From positions 45,759,500 to 45,823,499 of the forward strand of contig OY987302.1 in the NCBI GenBank assembly GCA_963920635.1: 64,000 bases of DNA. Direction: 5' to 3'. The notes under the pieces were generated by a model. It was not told the DNA's origin and made no database searches. It saw only the letters and a list, made by a program, of their open reading frames with translations. Positions 36,826 to 47,931 of the stretch are shown in pieces (within the stretch, counting starts at the first letter, position 1; each line of letters begins with the position of its first letter). Position numbers and translations under genes: made by a program. The stretch comes from Pseudeuparius sepicola. Its lineage: Eukaryota > Arthropoda > Insecta > Coleoptera > Anthribidae.

Positions 36826-37660
36826 TGCTTATGACTTCGTTGTTTCTGAAACGTTGCATCGTTCGCTTACGAACATCGAAAAGGTCGCGTTCGATACGAG
36901 TTTCTATAGAAAATATTCTAGACTGACTGTGTCATCAAATCTGATGGTACACAGTTTTGCACGCAGATAATGAATGAATGTTCCAAGCAGAATAAATTTC
37001 GATGAGCACGAGTAATTATCATTACCAAGCGTTCTCATACCAACATAACAATAATTATTGCTCGAGTGCTTGTTCTTTGTACCAAGGTGTTATGATAATA
37101 TTGTTCCTTGTTATTGGTTTGACATCATTAGATTGACAAGGAAAAATCTTCGACAATATTCAGGTTCAATAATAATCGATTATGCTTGACAAGATCTTTG
37201 AAATTTTGAAATACTGTCTCATCGAATACTTTAGATACATATCAGGATTGTCCACATGGACACCCTCCCTTAACAAACATAATAGAACCAGTACAGCTAG
37301 CATAGACTAGGCTAGAATATTTTGGATAGCACTGCGTACCCATATTAAATCAAATGTAGCTGAAACAGTGCCGAGATAAAAACCTTAAAACGTGGCTGCC
37401 TATTTACATCCCGTGTGGTGTAGTTTTGTTCTAAAAGGTAGAGCTTACGACTAACCCTAACTTAGTGGACGTGTTGCGATGTTTATCTCATTGGAAGGGA
37501 TATTTACAAGGGGCTTCAGTTCGCGAAGAATAAATCATAGTTAATCTAGACGGCGTGACACAACTCGGAATGTTGCCAGGACGTGCCGTGTATACTAAAA
37601 CTAAAAAGGAATGACTAGGAAGCTGACTAGAGAGAGAACAGTTCAGAAAATCGAAATGGT
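36826..37660 (-). other. Probable 3' UTR of scratch
   Basis: Sequence between the scratch stop codon and the first downstream AATAAA on the minus strand. It has no recognised mobile element, in contrast to most of the window, which fits transcribed DNA under some constraint. There is no open frame of note. Confidence 0.35.
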
Positions 37661-38808
37661 TTAACCTGCGTACACCCGCACAGATACTTCTGCTGCCATG
37701 CCGAGGTCGTCGTCAAACTTATTTTCCTCTACACATCCTAACTGGGGTGTAGCGTTGTCGTCTTTCAAACAAGCCGACTCAAGGTGCTTGTTCAAGTATG
37801 ACTTGAGGGCGAAGGTCTTGTGGCATCGCGGACACTCGAAGTTTTTGTCTGCCGAATGCGTCTGCATGTGCGCCCTCAGGTTGGACCTGTCCGCGAAGGC
37901 TTTCCCGCAATGAGCACAGCCGTAGGGTTTTTCGCCTGTGTGCGACCGCAGGTGGCCTTGCAGCAACCACGGTCTGGAGAATTGCTTGCCGCATACCCCG
38001 CACCTATGCGCTAGTTTGTGTGTCAGCACGTGCATCGCGAGCGCCGGCATACTCACGTACGCTTTACCGCAGGTCATACATTTCTTCGCGGACTGCGAGT
38101 CGAGACTGCGATGCGTTTGTTTGTGCCTCGACAGGTTACTCGACGTCGCATACTGCTTCCCGCATTCGCTGCAGGTATATTTTGGTTTTTCGTTGCTTAT
38201 AACTTTTTGATTGGTTTCGCCGACAGTAAGTCGCTTCTTACTTCGACCGTCGCTGACGAAGAACGCTTCGTAAGTGTACGCGACGGTCTTCGAAGGTTTT
38301 ATCGTTGTGGTGGCCGTGCGCAGCTGCTGAGGGGTGATGTTTTCTTGCTCGTGCAGCTCGCTCTGGTGGTGGTCGATCATCTGGGGTGTGGGTTGTGGAA
38401 GAAATACTGTTGTGGACGCGCTTAAATCTAATATCGCATGGGCAGCATGCAGGTCTTCTTCGGCAGGTACTCGAATGGTGTGTTGAAAGGGTGGAGGCGG
38501 AGGGGAGGGCCTGTCGTCCAACGAGTAAGGTCTGTAAATGTCTTTCTTCTTAGGCGGTAGACTCAGCGCCGCTCCCGTGCTGGTCAGGGTCATCGACAGA
38601 GGTTTCCTCCTAAACGGTGGTGGGTTGGGAACGACGTACTCGTTTTGGTGGTCTTGATTTTCAAGAATAGTTCTTAGAGTTGTGTAAGACGGTTGCGAAG
38701 ATGCATCAGTTTTGATTACATAAGAAGATTGAGTTTGGTTGGAAACTTCAGATTTGACGTTTGGAGCGTAAGTTGCGTAGTTCGAAGGGGAGAGCTCGTG
38801 AAGATAGC
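37661..38808 (-). CDS. scrt: Scratch-type zinc-finger repressor, last coding exon
   Basis: Scratch proteins are Snail-superfamily transcription repressors of the nervous system that bind E-box DNA in the nucleus. This exon encodes about 382 residues and ends at TAA 37661-37663. Taking the internal Met at 38593 as residue 1, the Scratch-domain motif (YTYEAFFVSDGRSKKR) is at 106-121. Five zinc fingers follow at 139-161, 172-192, 198-218, 226-246 and 254-275; the last ends in a cysteine (C2HC). The second reads KCMTCGKAYVSMPALAMH, typical of Scratch. The frame stays open upstream of that Met to a good acceptor (TTTCTTTCCAG) at 38809-38810, so 38593 is not the true start. The codon there is split after its first base. 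The N-terminal SNAG exon was not found in the window. Confidence 0.93.
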
Positions 38809-39082
38809 CTGGAAAGAAAGAGAAATGCGTTAAAATAGTCGGTAAAAACTTGAGGATTACAAAGATTATTTTAGAGCATCACTTTGTATCAGATTAACAT
38901 TTGTTCCAAATATACTGCTATTACTGTGGTAGTAATTTTCACTTTTTCAAGGTTGACTTCATAAACGAGAAAGAGTTCGGTGACCTGATCATAATATAGA
39001 CCCTGCGATATTTATTTCAAATATAAATATCTCTCAGGGCGGGGGATAGAAAGGTGTACTATGGAATGGTATTATGTAATAT
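38809..39082 (-). other. Start of the upstream intron of scratch
   Basis: The acceptor AG at 38809-38810 is preceded on the minus strand by a pyrimidine tract (CATTTCTCTTTCTTTCC). Everything at higher coordinates, including the elements from 39083 onward, may lie inside this intron unless another exon is hidden in it. No SNAG-type start (MPRSF.VKK) was found up to the window end. Confidence 0.6.
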
Positions 39083-39604
39083 TTTTCAGTTTTATGCAAT
39101 TTTGTCGACGTAATAACAGTTGTAGCACAATAATATACCTACCTATTGCTATATACGAACAATAGATACAGATAATAGAATACCATAAAAAATGGCAATT
39201 TTGCGGTATAACTTTTTATCCACAGCCGCCTCGTTTTCGAGATACAGGGTGTAAAAATTCACAACAATTTTAACGTTTTGTTTTTATTTTTCCAACAGTT
39301 CAAGATATTCAAACGAAATTTGGTAAACAGCATGCATTCATCAAGTGTCACAAAATGTGATAATACCGAGTACCCCAAATAGCCAGTGGCGGAGATATGG
39401 CTATACACTACATTTGCTTTATCAAGAAAATACTCTAATACGGTCATCTACAGAATTTTATTTTATGTAATTATATAACTTTTTATTCTAAGCAAAAACC
39501 ATCTTATGCGAAAGAAAAATTAATAATATCAATGTTTCCCAGCGCCAAATAAGAGCCTCTTAATATATCAAAATTGACACACACTTATTAACCGGAGGGT
39601 GCGA

Positions 39605-39655
39605 GTACGCGACTAGTGTTTCGTAGGTCTCGGTTTCAAATCCCACACAAAACCT
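39605..39655 (+). repeat. Possible tRNA-like (B-box) fragment
   Basis: The segment ending GGTTTCAAATCCCACAC resembles a tRNA B box, and the stretch before it could form part of an anticodon arm. It sits in the centre of a decayed foldback. It may be a SINE head fragment or coincidence. Confidence 0.25.
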
Positions 39656-39860
39656 AACTTTTTTTATTTATTTTTATTATCTCTGCTTTCTGCCTCTTAT
39701 ATTTATCACTGATTATCATTTTTAATAATTGAACAATGTTTATTATAAAGATTATTACTCACAATCTATTCCATAGTGTAGTTAAAGTTCAATTCCAAGT
39801 ACTTACGTATATAATATGAAATTGTCGGTAGCAGGAAAAATGTACATCAGGATGCGTAAG

Positions 39861-39975
39861 CTCTTTTTTCGGCTTCGGAGGTATTTTCAATGACCGAGGC
39901 AACGCCTGCGTTGTCTCGGGCTTTAAACAACCTCCTCGAAGAAAAAATGCACTTACGCATCTTGCAATGTAGGTA
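39861..39975. repeat. Small hairpin-type repeat
   Basis: GATGCGTAAG on the left and CTTACGCATC on the right bound a GC-richer core of about 95 bp with partial internal pairing. The right boundary and its extension (CTTGCAATGTAGGTAAATAA) match a segment at about 20419-20446, so the terminus is shared with a second locus. Confidence 0.6.
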
Positions 39976-40048
39976 AATAATTTTTTTTTACGAAATAATT
40001 TTATTTTTTGATTCCGCCAAAGCAATAAACCCAGACTGACGTATTAAT

Positions 40049-40363
40049 GACTACGTTTATCTCGTGACAACTCGATCGGATTGAAATGGATCCGATTGAG
40101 TTATGTCAAATCTTTTATAATTCTACGTTTCCATTATCAGTATTGAATCCTACGGTTTTCAATCCTCTCTAAGTGCATTAACTTATACTTATTCCACAGT
40201 AGGTTGGTGTACATTCTGGACAACTTCTGTTTGGAAATATCGGCTTGACTTGAAATTTTAAATATGATTTCAATATCTAGGGTTTACACCGTCTATTTGA
40301 GTCCACTCCAGTGAATTCAAACCTCTCTCAATCGGATCGAACGCGTCGAGATAAACGTAGTCA
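40049..40363. mobile_element. MITE, about 315 bp
   Basis: The ends read TGACTACGTTTATCTCG and its complement, and the pairing continues inward with gaps (CGATCGGATTGA against TCAATCGGATCG). A second internal match, GGATCCGATTGAG, repeats the inner motif. It is nested in the decayed foldback. The target duplication is unclear (ATTAA against ATAAG). Confidence 0.75.
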
Positions 40364-40789
40364 ATAAGGACTGCTCACGGCTGTCATGTTTGACAGTTCT
40401 CTGGCTCACCATGCGCTTCCCGGAGACAAAATACAATGCAAAGTACATTGTTGACCATAGGCGCCATCTATTTTCCAGGACATGAGACGTTAAAAAAGTT
40501 AACTAAGTGCATAAAATAAAATTCTGTATTGATCCGTATTAGTATCTCCGGCACTGGTTATTTGGGGACCTTGGTATTATCACGTTTTGTAGCTCTTGAC
40601 CAATGCATGCTGTGTTCACAAATTTCGTTTGAATGTCTCTTACGATTAGAAAAATAAAAATAAAATATAAAACACCATGTATCTCGAAAATGAGGCGGCT
40701 TTAGATAAACAATTATACCACAAAATAGTAATATTTAATGGTATTCTATAACCTGTTGAATTGTCCTAGAATAAAACTGAATCACCCTG

Positions 40790-42149
40790 TAGAGGTAATT
40801 TATTTGTAACAAAATATTGCAACTGCAAGCTTCCTTTCCTACATGTAACATTGTCGGAATTGTGTATTTTTGTAGTACACACCATACTTTTGCAATATTT
40901 TTCATTTTGCAGGTTGCAATAAAAAAAACCTTGGTGAATATATGGATGATTCATTCTACACTAGCACTTATTTATATAATAATTTGAATCAATTTCAAAG
41001 TCAACAAAAATATAAAACACAAACATAAATTTTACTTTCGTAAATAAGATATTACACTATGGAATATTGACCACGATATTGTCGTGTTTTATAATTCCAC
41101 AAAATCCCTTTGATGGTTACGTCGATATTTTTAAGGGCAGCGTATATTCCGCTTTATTCCTCATAAAATTTCGTTTACAGTGATATTTCCCCCGATAATA
41201 TTCGATTTAAACCTAACAGAAAACACAGACCATATTTCACAACAGTGGATATAAATCAAAAGTCTGTAGATAGCTACATTGTTGAAAGAAAATGAAAGGC
41301 ACATATATTATTCCTGCTTTACTAGTCATTGTAACTAATGATAAAAACAAAAATGTGTAGCGAAGATTTTATTATGAACCAATTGAATTTGTAGATATAG
41401 TTACGTATCCAAACTAATATAAAATATAAAAGTAGATATATTTTGTTGCAAATAGAATAATTTTATTAGCATAGTTATAGAATTATTATTCAGTTACCTA
41501 CCCTCTGTGTTGCTAAACGCTTCAAATGTCTAAGTAAATGAACCGATATAATCGTGAGAATATTCCCCCTCCCCCTAACAAGTTTAATATTCCACTCCAA
41601 GTAATTTAATTTTGTCATATGACAGCTTCTTAGTGACTTTACTGCAAACAGGATTACGTTAAGCAGAAACTGAACTTTATAAAGTACACTGGCGTTAATA
41701 TCTTTACGACATCTTACGGTAACAATGGCTCGGAGATTGAAGATCCTTTAGCAAATTCTGACAGTAATATTTTTGTTGTTTTGAGTTTATATGGCAGGTA
41801 ATATTACACAAATTACTTTCAAATCAAGCGGGGCGGGAGCCCGCGAACTTCAACTATTTTTTTTTTGTTTTCCACACCTCTTATTTCATTTATCTTGAGA
41901 CCCACTATACATACCCCTTTTGGGCAATTTCTATAGTGGCTAAATGGGTAGGTACGTAATATTTGGTGGTTATTTTGTGTACTCTAAAAGACAACCTTCA
42001 TTACAATTCTTTAAAAATGTTCTTGTGGTTTTTTTCAAATGCCAAATCAGCGCTGTATTATTTATTTGATATTTATTTGCCAAAAAAGAGTTTTTAGTTT
42101 GGTTGTTGCCGAGAATTCGCCATGTTCTACATGTTTTCCTAAATAAAAT
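40790..42149. other. Noncoding, nothing recognised
   Basis: AT-rich DNA without recognised coding frames. The right part (about 41800-42149) may belong to the untranslated end of the Penelope-like copy that follows. Confidence 0.4.
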
Positions 42150-43421
42150 ACGTGCTTCAGTTTGATGTTCCTATATTTTAGAATTTCCACAAGAATATTT
42201 TCTAAAATTTATTTGTGGCGCAAACAGATCCATTTAATTTTTAATTGGGTTTTTCGCCACCAAACTGATTGAAAGACAACTTTTTCAAGTTGCCTCGAAA
42301 ATTCATAAATTATTAACACTGAACGAACGAAACTTTAAACGTGTAACTCAAAAAATAACTTCAACAAATTTGTTTTCTGCGCTTTCGGAGGATAAATCTT
42401 CCTCCTTTCTCAAAGATCATGTCACGTCAAAGTGAAGTGACACATTAATAAATTTCAGGTTAAAATGTCATGACAACAAAAACAATAGCCTAGCCACCTG
42501 CCTGATATTGTACCCTGTGTTTTATCTAATTATCTATACTAACTTCTCTTTGAATAAGTGGCAATAATATTTTACTGAATCCCACTGAACATTCAGCAAC
42601 ACAGTTGCCCGTATTTCCTAGAATAAATGCAGATTCTTTAATTTTTCGTCTATTTCCTACTTCTTCTTTTAGAATTGGTTTGGAACTATCCCACAATATC
42701 CTATGATTGTTATTAAAGGAATGTTCACATATTTTTGACTTCGAAATTTGATTTTGCCTGATATAATTTTTATGTTCTTTTAAACGAACGTTAAATGGCC
42801 TACAAGTCTCCCCAACATAGAACTTTCCACATTCACAAGGAATTTTATAAATGCAATTTTTTGAACTTTGTAACTCATTAAATGCCTATACGTTTTAGCT
42901 TATCTGACAGTCCAGGAATATAAGGAATTATTAAATTTACTGGTCGGTCCACCAGATTTATTTCTCTAATTCTATTAGCATTGTTATTTTGTTGGCAATC
43001 CTGAAAAACTTGCTCAACAAATTCAATAGGATAACTATTCTTCTCAAGAACATGTTTTATATGTTTAATTTCTTCCTCAAATTTTGTGTTATTAGAACAA
43101 ATCGTTCTAGCCCTGTCATACAAACTTTTAATTACTCCTCTTTTAACACTAATATGATGATTGGAGTTGAAATGGAGATATCTATTAGTATGTGTTGGTT
43201 TTCTATAGACACTAGTTTCTATATTATCTGATTTCAGTATAGACACATCTAAGAAAGGTAATTCATTATTATTTTCAATTTCTAAGGTAAACTTAATAGA
43301 AGGTTCTTGAGAGTTTATAAAATTTAATAATGAATTTAACTCATCTACTCCATGTTCCCATATAACAAATATGTCATCTACATATCTCCACCAAACATTA
43401 GGTTGGTGAACATATCTCTAA
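42150..43421 (-). mobile_element. Penelope-like retroelement, minus-strand copy
   Basis: It reads on the minus strand from a reverse transcriptase piece at 43421 to a stop at 42526-42528, then a 3' untranslated part to about 42150. It is a near-identical, head-to-head copy of the plus-strand element that starts at 43422. Its 3' part holds a stem-loop followed by GAAAG (about 42384-42416 in plus coordinates), discussed in the findings as a hammerhead-like relic. Confidence 0.88.
42526..43421 (-). pseudogene. Penelope-type reverse transcriptase / GIY-YIG protein, deleted copy
   Basis: The frame from the 43421 side gives VWWRYVDDIFVIWEHG, which carries the catalytic aspartate pair of the reverse transcriptase, then the thumb region up to SDKLKRIGI. 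A deletion of about 75 bp relative to the plus copy, near 42880, joins two frames and introduces a stop at 42878-42880. Beyond it, the C-terminal half with the GIY-YIG-type endonuclease can be followed to the stop at 42526. The fingers and most of the palm are absent, so the piece is 5'-truncated. Confidence 0.85.
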
Positions 43422-43427
43422 CATGGA

Positions 43428-44321
43428 GTGGATGAGTTAAATTCATTATTAAATTTTATAAACTCTCAAGAACCTTCTATTAAGTTTACCTTAGAAATTG
43501 AAAATAATAATGAAATACCTTTCTTAGATGTTTCTATACTGAAATCAGATAATATAGAAACTAGTGTCTATAGAAAACCAACACATACTAATCGATATCT
43601 CCATTTCAACTCCAATCATCATATTAGTGTTAAAAAAGGAGTAATTAAAAGTTTGTATGACAGGGCTAGAACGATTTGTTCTAATAACACAAAATTTGAG
43701 GAAGAAATTAAACATATAAAACATGTTCTTGAGAAGAATAGTTATCCTATTGAATTTGTTGAGCAAGTTTTTCAGGATTGCCAACAAAATAACAATGTTA
43801 ATAGAATTAGAGAAATAAATCTGGTGGACCGACCAGTAAATTTAATAATTCCTTATATTCCTGGACTGTCAGATAAGCTAAATCGTATAGGCAATCGTTT
43901 TAATGTGAGAACAGTATTTAAAACCAAAAATACATTAAGATCGATGCTAGTTAAAACAAAACCATTTAATGAGTTACAAAGTTCAAAAAATTGCATTTAT
44001 AAAATTCCTTGTGAATGTGGAAAGTTCTATGTTGGGGAGACTTGTAGGCCATTTAACGTTCGTTTAAAAGAACATAAAAATTATATCAGGCAAAATCAAA
44101 TTTCGAAGTCAAAAATATGTGAACATTCCTTTAATAACAATCATAGGATATTGTGGGATAGTTCCAAACCAATTCTAAAAGAAGAAGTAGGAAATAGACG
44201 AAAAATTAAGGAATCTGCATTTATTCTAGGAAATACGGGCAACTGTGTTGCTGAATGTTCAGTGGAATTCAGTAAAATATTATTGCCACTTATTCAAAGA
44301 GAAGTTAGTATAGATAATTAG
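43428..44321 (+). pseudogene. Penelope-type protein, reverse transcriptase thumb plus GIY-YIG endonuclease
   Basis: The open frame of 297 residues is intact but 5'-truncated; the Met at 43428 is an internal residue. Residues 1-50 (to about NNEIPFLDVSIL) are the end of the palm and thumb of the reverse transcriptase, including the FLD.S segment and SVYRKPTHTNRYLH (about 46-59). The C-terminal half has CIYKIPCECGKFYVGETCRP at about 187-206, where the GIY and YIG elements are YKI and YVG, then RLKEHK. Penelope-like elements use this endonuclease domain to prime insertion. The catalytic box (YVDD) is missing here and is present in the minus copy, so neither copy is autonomous. Confidence 0.9.
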
Positions 44322-44819
44322 ATAAAACCATAGACTTATAAGCAAGGGGAGATATAACTATTTACATTTTAAAGCAATCAGAGATCCTTTTGGTCTACTA
44401 TTCATTTGGTTCCCCTGTACATTCTCAGAGCGTGTGGTTGCCAGATTTTCGGTTATGTCCCCCAACCCCCTTTTCGCAGATATAAATGGCTACAGCTTAT
44501 CTATTAATAATAACAGAAGAGCATATAAGCATTGTTAACCAAAGAATAATTATTGCAAACGCAAACGCCGTAGGCTTAATATATTTTGTGGTAAACTTGT
44601 TAAATGCTGTTTATTAATTTATGTATAATATTTTATGGAGATTAAGCGACAACGCCCCTTAATTCCCACTAGACATATTTCATTGTGACGGGTACCAAAC
44701 CTGACGCTGTCATAAGATTTGTTTGCGACGTTTTTAGTAGTCGGAATATTTCGATTTTGAAGCATTTTCAGGTTTTTACGTGTATTTTTTGCAAAAACGT
44801 GATATGAAAACTTTAAAAA

Positions 44820-45277
44820 ATGGTGCGCCGGTGTCAGGTGTGCGGAAAGTTGAACTCTTTTAACTCGGAACCGCCTTTTCACTGGTATGTATTATTTTCG
44901 CTATTTTCACCATAATGTTTGGCCCTCTTCAGTAGCGTAGATAAGTAGGTAGTGGTAGTACGTACTAAGTACTGATAAATATCCAAAGTACTGCCTTTGC
45001 TTTATGTTGATTTGGTGCTTTTAGTTCGGCAGTTATTTGAAATAACAATTTGTTAACATTGGGAATATTTTGTAGGTTTCTCATGGATTCTGAAAGGAGA
45101 AAGGTGTGGTTTTCCGTTTTCCCTTGTCGGCTTAAATGAGAACCAGCGTTTACCAAAAGACCCGGAAAATTGTTCGGATCATTTTCATCCATGCGAAATA
45201 GTTATAAAGGGAAATGGTCCCCGGTATGTTAAACCTGGAGCTGATCAAAAATTAACTGAGCGACCTACGGAATTCAG
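44820..45277 (+). pseudogene. THAP domain of the P-like transposase, in two exons
   Basis: Exon 1 (44820-44884) gives MVRRCQVCGKLNSF...PPFH, the first cysteine pair of a THAP zinc-binding domain, and ends at a GTATGT donor. An acceptor TTTTGTAG at 45068-45075 leads to exon 2 (45076-45277) with VWFSVFP and, after a frame change near 45125, NCSDHF (the C-x2-H pair) and GPRYVKPGA, ending at a GTGAGA donor. THAP domains of P elements bind the transposon ends. The frame change makes it non-functional. Confidence 0.8.
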
Positions 45278-45949
45278 GTGAGATATAGTATGCATTTTTA
45301 AAGTAATAATAGTAACTATAATAGAATAATAACAGAGCAATTCTGCAGGTTGCAAAACATTTCATTTGAGGAGTTGGTTACTTCGTCTGGGAGCACATCT
45401 GGTTCTAAAGATAGGTAAGTAAGCCACTTAAACACTATATCCATAAATTAATGTAGTTTCATGAACGGAAAAACTATTATCTTCAAGCAAACAAAAACGT
45501 TGCTCTTAAAAAATCTACTAATCATTGAAAAGTAATTAAGAAATGAACATTAATATTTATTTGTACAGAGAAAATCAGTAAGTAATGTATTATTGAACCA
45601 GGGCCTTGTAAACTCAGTTTACAAGAAAAAAGCTGTGATGTCTGATAATATTTTTTTATTTAATGTTCAAAAATAGATTAACATAAGTATAAAAATGTTA
45701 AATAAAATATAATGCATTTCATTATTTTTGACTACATCAAAAATAGTTTTTTCTACAAGTACAAGTGTACTTTTCCGCACGCATTTTAGTTTAGAAAAGT
45801 ATTTTTCCGCACTAGTACGAAAAAGTGACAAAAAACGGAATTGACTCGAAAAGAAACACAGTGCATATGAAATAGTGTTTTTTTTATATTTTTCTCTGTG
45901 ATATGTAGGTACTAAGTATATACAAATTTTATTTAATTATAGAGAGCTA

Positions 45950-47010
45950 TTCAAAAAAATGGAAGCACAAGCTGAAGACGGAATACAATCCTCTTCGTCA
46001 GCTACAATTGCTGCTTCTTAAACAGAGAACGAGATGCAGAAGCTATTACAGATAAATTACTTATTTATGCAACAAGGATGGAAACCACAACTATATTTGG
46101 TTTAAATTTAAACTTTTTATTGCACATAGAACACTGGCAAGTAGCGATTTTTCCACTCTGGCGAGAAGAAGGAGAAATTTAGCAGTAGTACAAGAAACTG
46201 TTGGAAAGCAAAGAAAACGAAGAAGTCACACCCTACAAATGCAATCTCTTCTGCGTTACTTAAAGAAACAATTTCTCATATGGGAGTCATCAGAATCCAC
46301 AATAATAAAGGTAAAAGTGTTTTTGCCCTAGCGTGTTGTCATGTAACTTAATAATTCAAATGTAGGTATCTCTCAACCAATTACACTGTACAGGGTAGCC
46401 GAAATTGGAAGCTTTTGTGGTTTTTCTTCTCCTATTTGCCGAAAATATAAATATTTTCATTTCATTACAGGTATCAGTTTCGGGACCTGCCGTAGACGTC
46501 TTTGAAAGATTATTAAAAGGACCTTCCACGCAAAGTATGATAATTCAAGATGCGAGTTTAAGGTCATTTGCACTGACATTGGCATATAGAAACCTTGTCT
46601 AAATGGTACAGATCAATCGATGGCAGTCCAGGATTCACCAACGAAGCTCTTACAGCTTTAACTTTAAAAGAAAAAGAGTCATTCAAGTCTTTGCTATGTA
46701 ATCTTGCCGGATGAGATGTCAGTAAGGCGGCAGGTTGACTGCACAGGACAGAAATTTATCGGATACGTATATATTGGTACCAATATCGATGAAAATAGGT
46801 ACTCTTCCTGAGGCCAGGGAAGCATTAGTGTTTATGATCGTGGCTTTAAATGGCTTTATTATCAATTTAATAATAATAATAATTCTCACCGCCACAGTAC
46901 CTGTACCTCAAAAGCACATTAATGCTAGTGCAGAGGAGGGGAGCAATTGCTATTATTTCGTCTTCATTACCTTTTGCAAAAACCATAGCAGTTCTAGGGC
47001 ACTGTAGGTA
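45950..47010 (+). pseudogene. P-type (THAP9-like) transposase body, decayed
   Basis: Scattered frames give SSESTIIK (about 46290), then VDVFERLLKGPSTQSMIIQD and LRSFALTLA (46495-46580), then ETLSKWYRSIDGSPGFTNEA (about 46590-46650). Next comes DEMSVRRQVDCTGQKFIGYV (about 46710-46770), whose aspartate is a catalytic position in P/THAP9 transposases, then EAREALVFMIVALNG. The order is that of THAP9-like proteins. Several stops and frame changes and a deletion between LTLA and ETLSK break it. The C-terminal third is not recognised. Confidence 0.8.
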
Positions 47011-47931
47011 GGCCAATAAGTAAATCTGACAAATATGAATATAATAATTAAAAATAACAAAAAGGATATAAAATCAGAAACATATTAAATTTTATGTTGA
47101 AATAATAAATTAATTTTTAGTTAAGTAAATAATATTGATAATTATAATTAATTACATGATATATTTTCACAACAGATATTTCCTGAGAACAAAATGGCAA
47201 AAAGATACTTGTATGTAAACAATTTTTTAGATATTATTGGATATTAGATTGATACAGGAATTTGTTTTATTTCCATATCGTAAAATAATTGCTAACTAAT
47301 TTCCAGTACTTTGCACAATAACATTATAAAACATTGTTATTATGATGCCAGTTAAAATATCCTTCGTAATATATTGCTTACCTTCGTCACAGAAAAACAG
47401 CAAGCGCTTGCTGTTTTTCTGTGCCTTTGTGGAACCAATGATCTGTATAATATGTTATATTATGTTATATTCGCTGTATTTTATATCCGCGATAGTTTTT
47501 CTAAATAAACGATTGTAAAGTAACAGTAAGTGTTTCTTATTTCCTATTTTTACCGAATAAATTAATATTAAAGTCAAAATATTATCTAAAATTTGTTTAA
47601 TGATAATTCGGTTTATTTTGCGTATATTATAGGTTAATGCCTAGATATACTCCAACTAGTATAACAAAAATCATAAAAATATAATGTTTGTTCCCAACTA
47701 ATTTTATTATTTTGTAAAAATCTTTCGCCACTGGCGTATTAAATATCTGGTCGGAATTGTGTCAACCACAAAATATTAGGTTAGATGTCAACCTGGGCCG
47801 CGATGCTCGGAGTGGGAATTATGAAGTTCTCTCTCTCTCTTTTCTCTCTCGCACTCATAGCAATGTTTGATTCACAACAAAAGCCTATTCAACAATGAAC
47901 GGTTGAGTCTCCCTTGTTCATAAGTCTATGG

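Larger units (their letters stand above)
39083..40789. mobile_element. Decayed mariner-type foldback with nested insertions
   Basis: The arms pair from about 39180 to 39480 and 40500 to 40760. Shared blocks include GAATACCAT, TCGAGATACAGGGTG against CACCATGTATCTCG, and CACAAAATGTGATAATACCG against its complement. The right end reads ACTGAATCACCCTG followed by TA; the left end has lost the CAGGGTG. The block CGAGATACAGGGYG and the CAGTGGYGGAGWTATGG block also occur in the arms of the mariner element at 48351-50988, so this is a related non-autonomous copy. Two smaller inverted-repeat units sit in its centre (39861-39975 and 40049-40363). It has no transposase. Confidence 0.75.
44328..47931 (+). 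mobile_element. P-element-superfamily (THAP-type) transposon relic, 3604 bp
   Basis: The ends read CCATAGACTTATAAGCAAGG and the complement of CCATAGACTTATGAACAAGG. The flanking sequence ATAAAA (44322-44327) is repeated at 47932-47937. If the first C is counted as target the duplication is seven bases, near the 7-8 of P elements. Inside is a split THAP domain (44820-45277) and a P-type transposase body (about 45950-47000). The element lies in the 3' untranslated part of the Penelope-like copy. A perfect 36-bp palindrome lies at 47388-47423. Confidence 0.85.

Noticed and set aside
37698..38425. Antisense frames of up to 135 aa over the scratch exon
   Set aside because: They are shadows of a GC-richer coding exon on the other strand.
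46394..46410. ACAGGGTAGCCG beside TA as a further mariner-type end
   Set aside because: No matching inverted end was found, and the sequence lies within the P-like transposase region.
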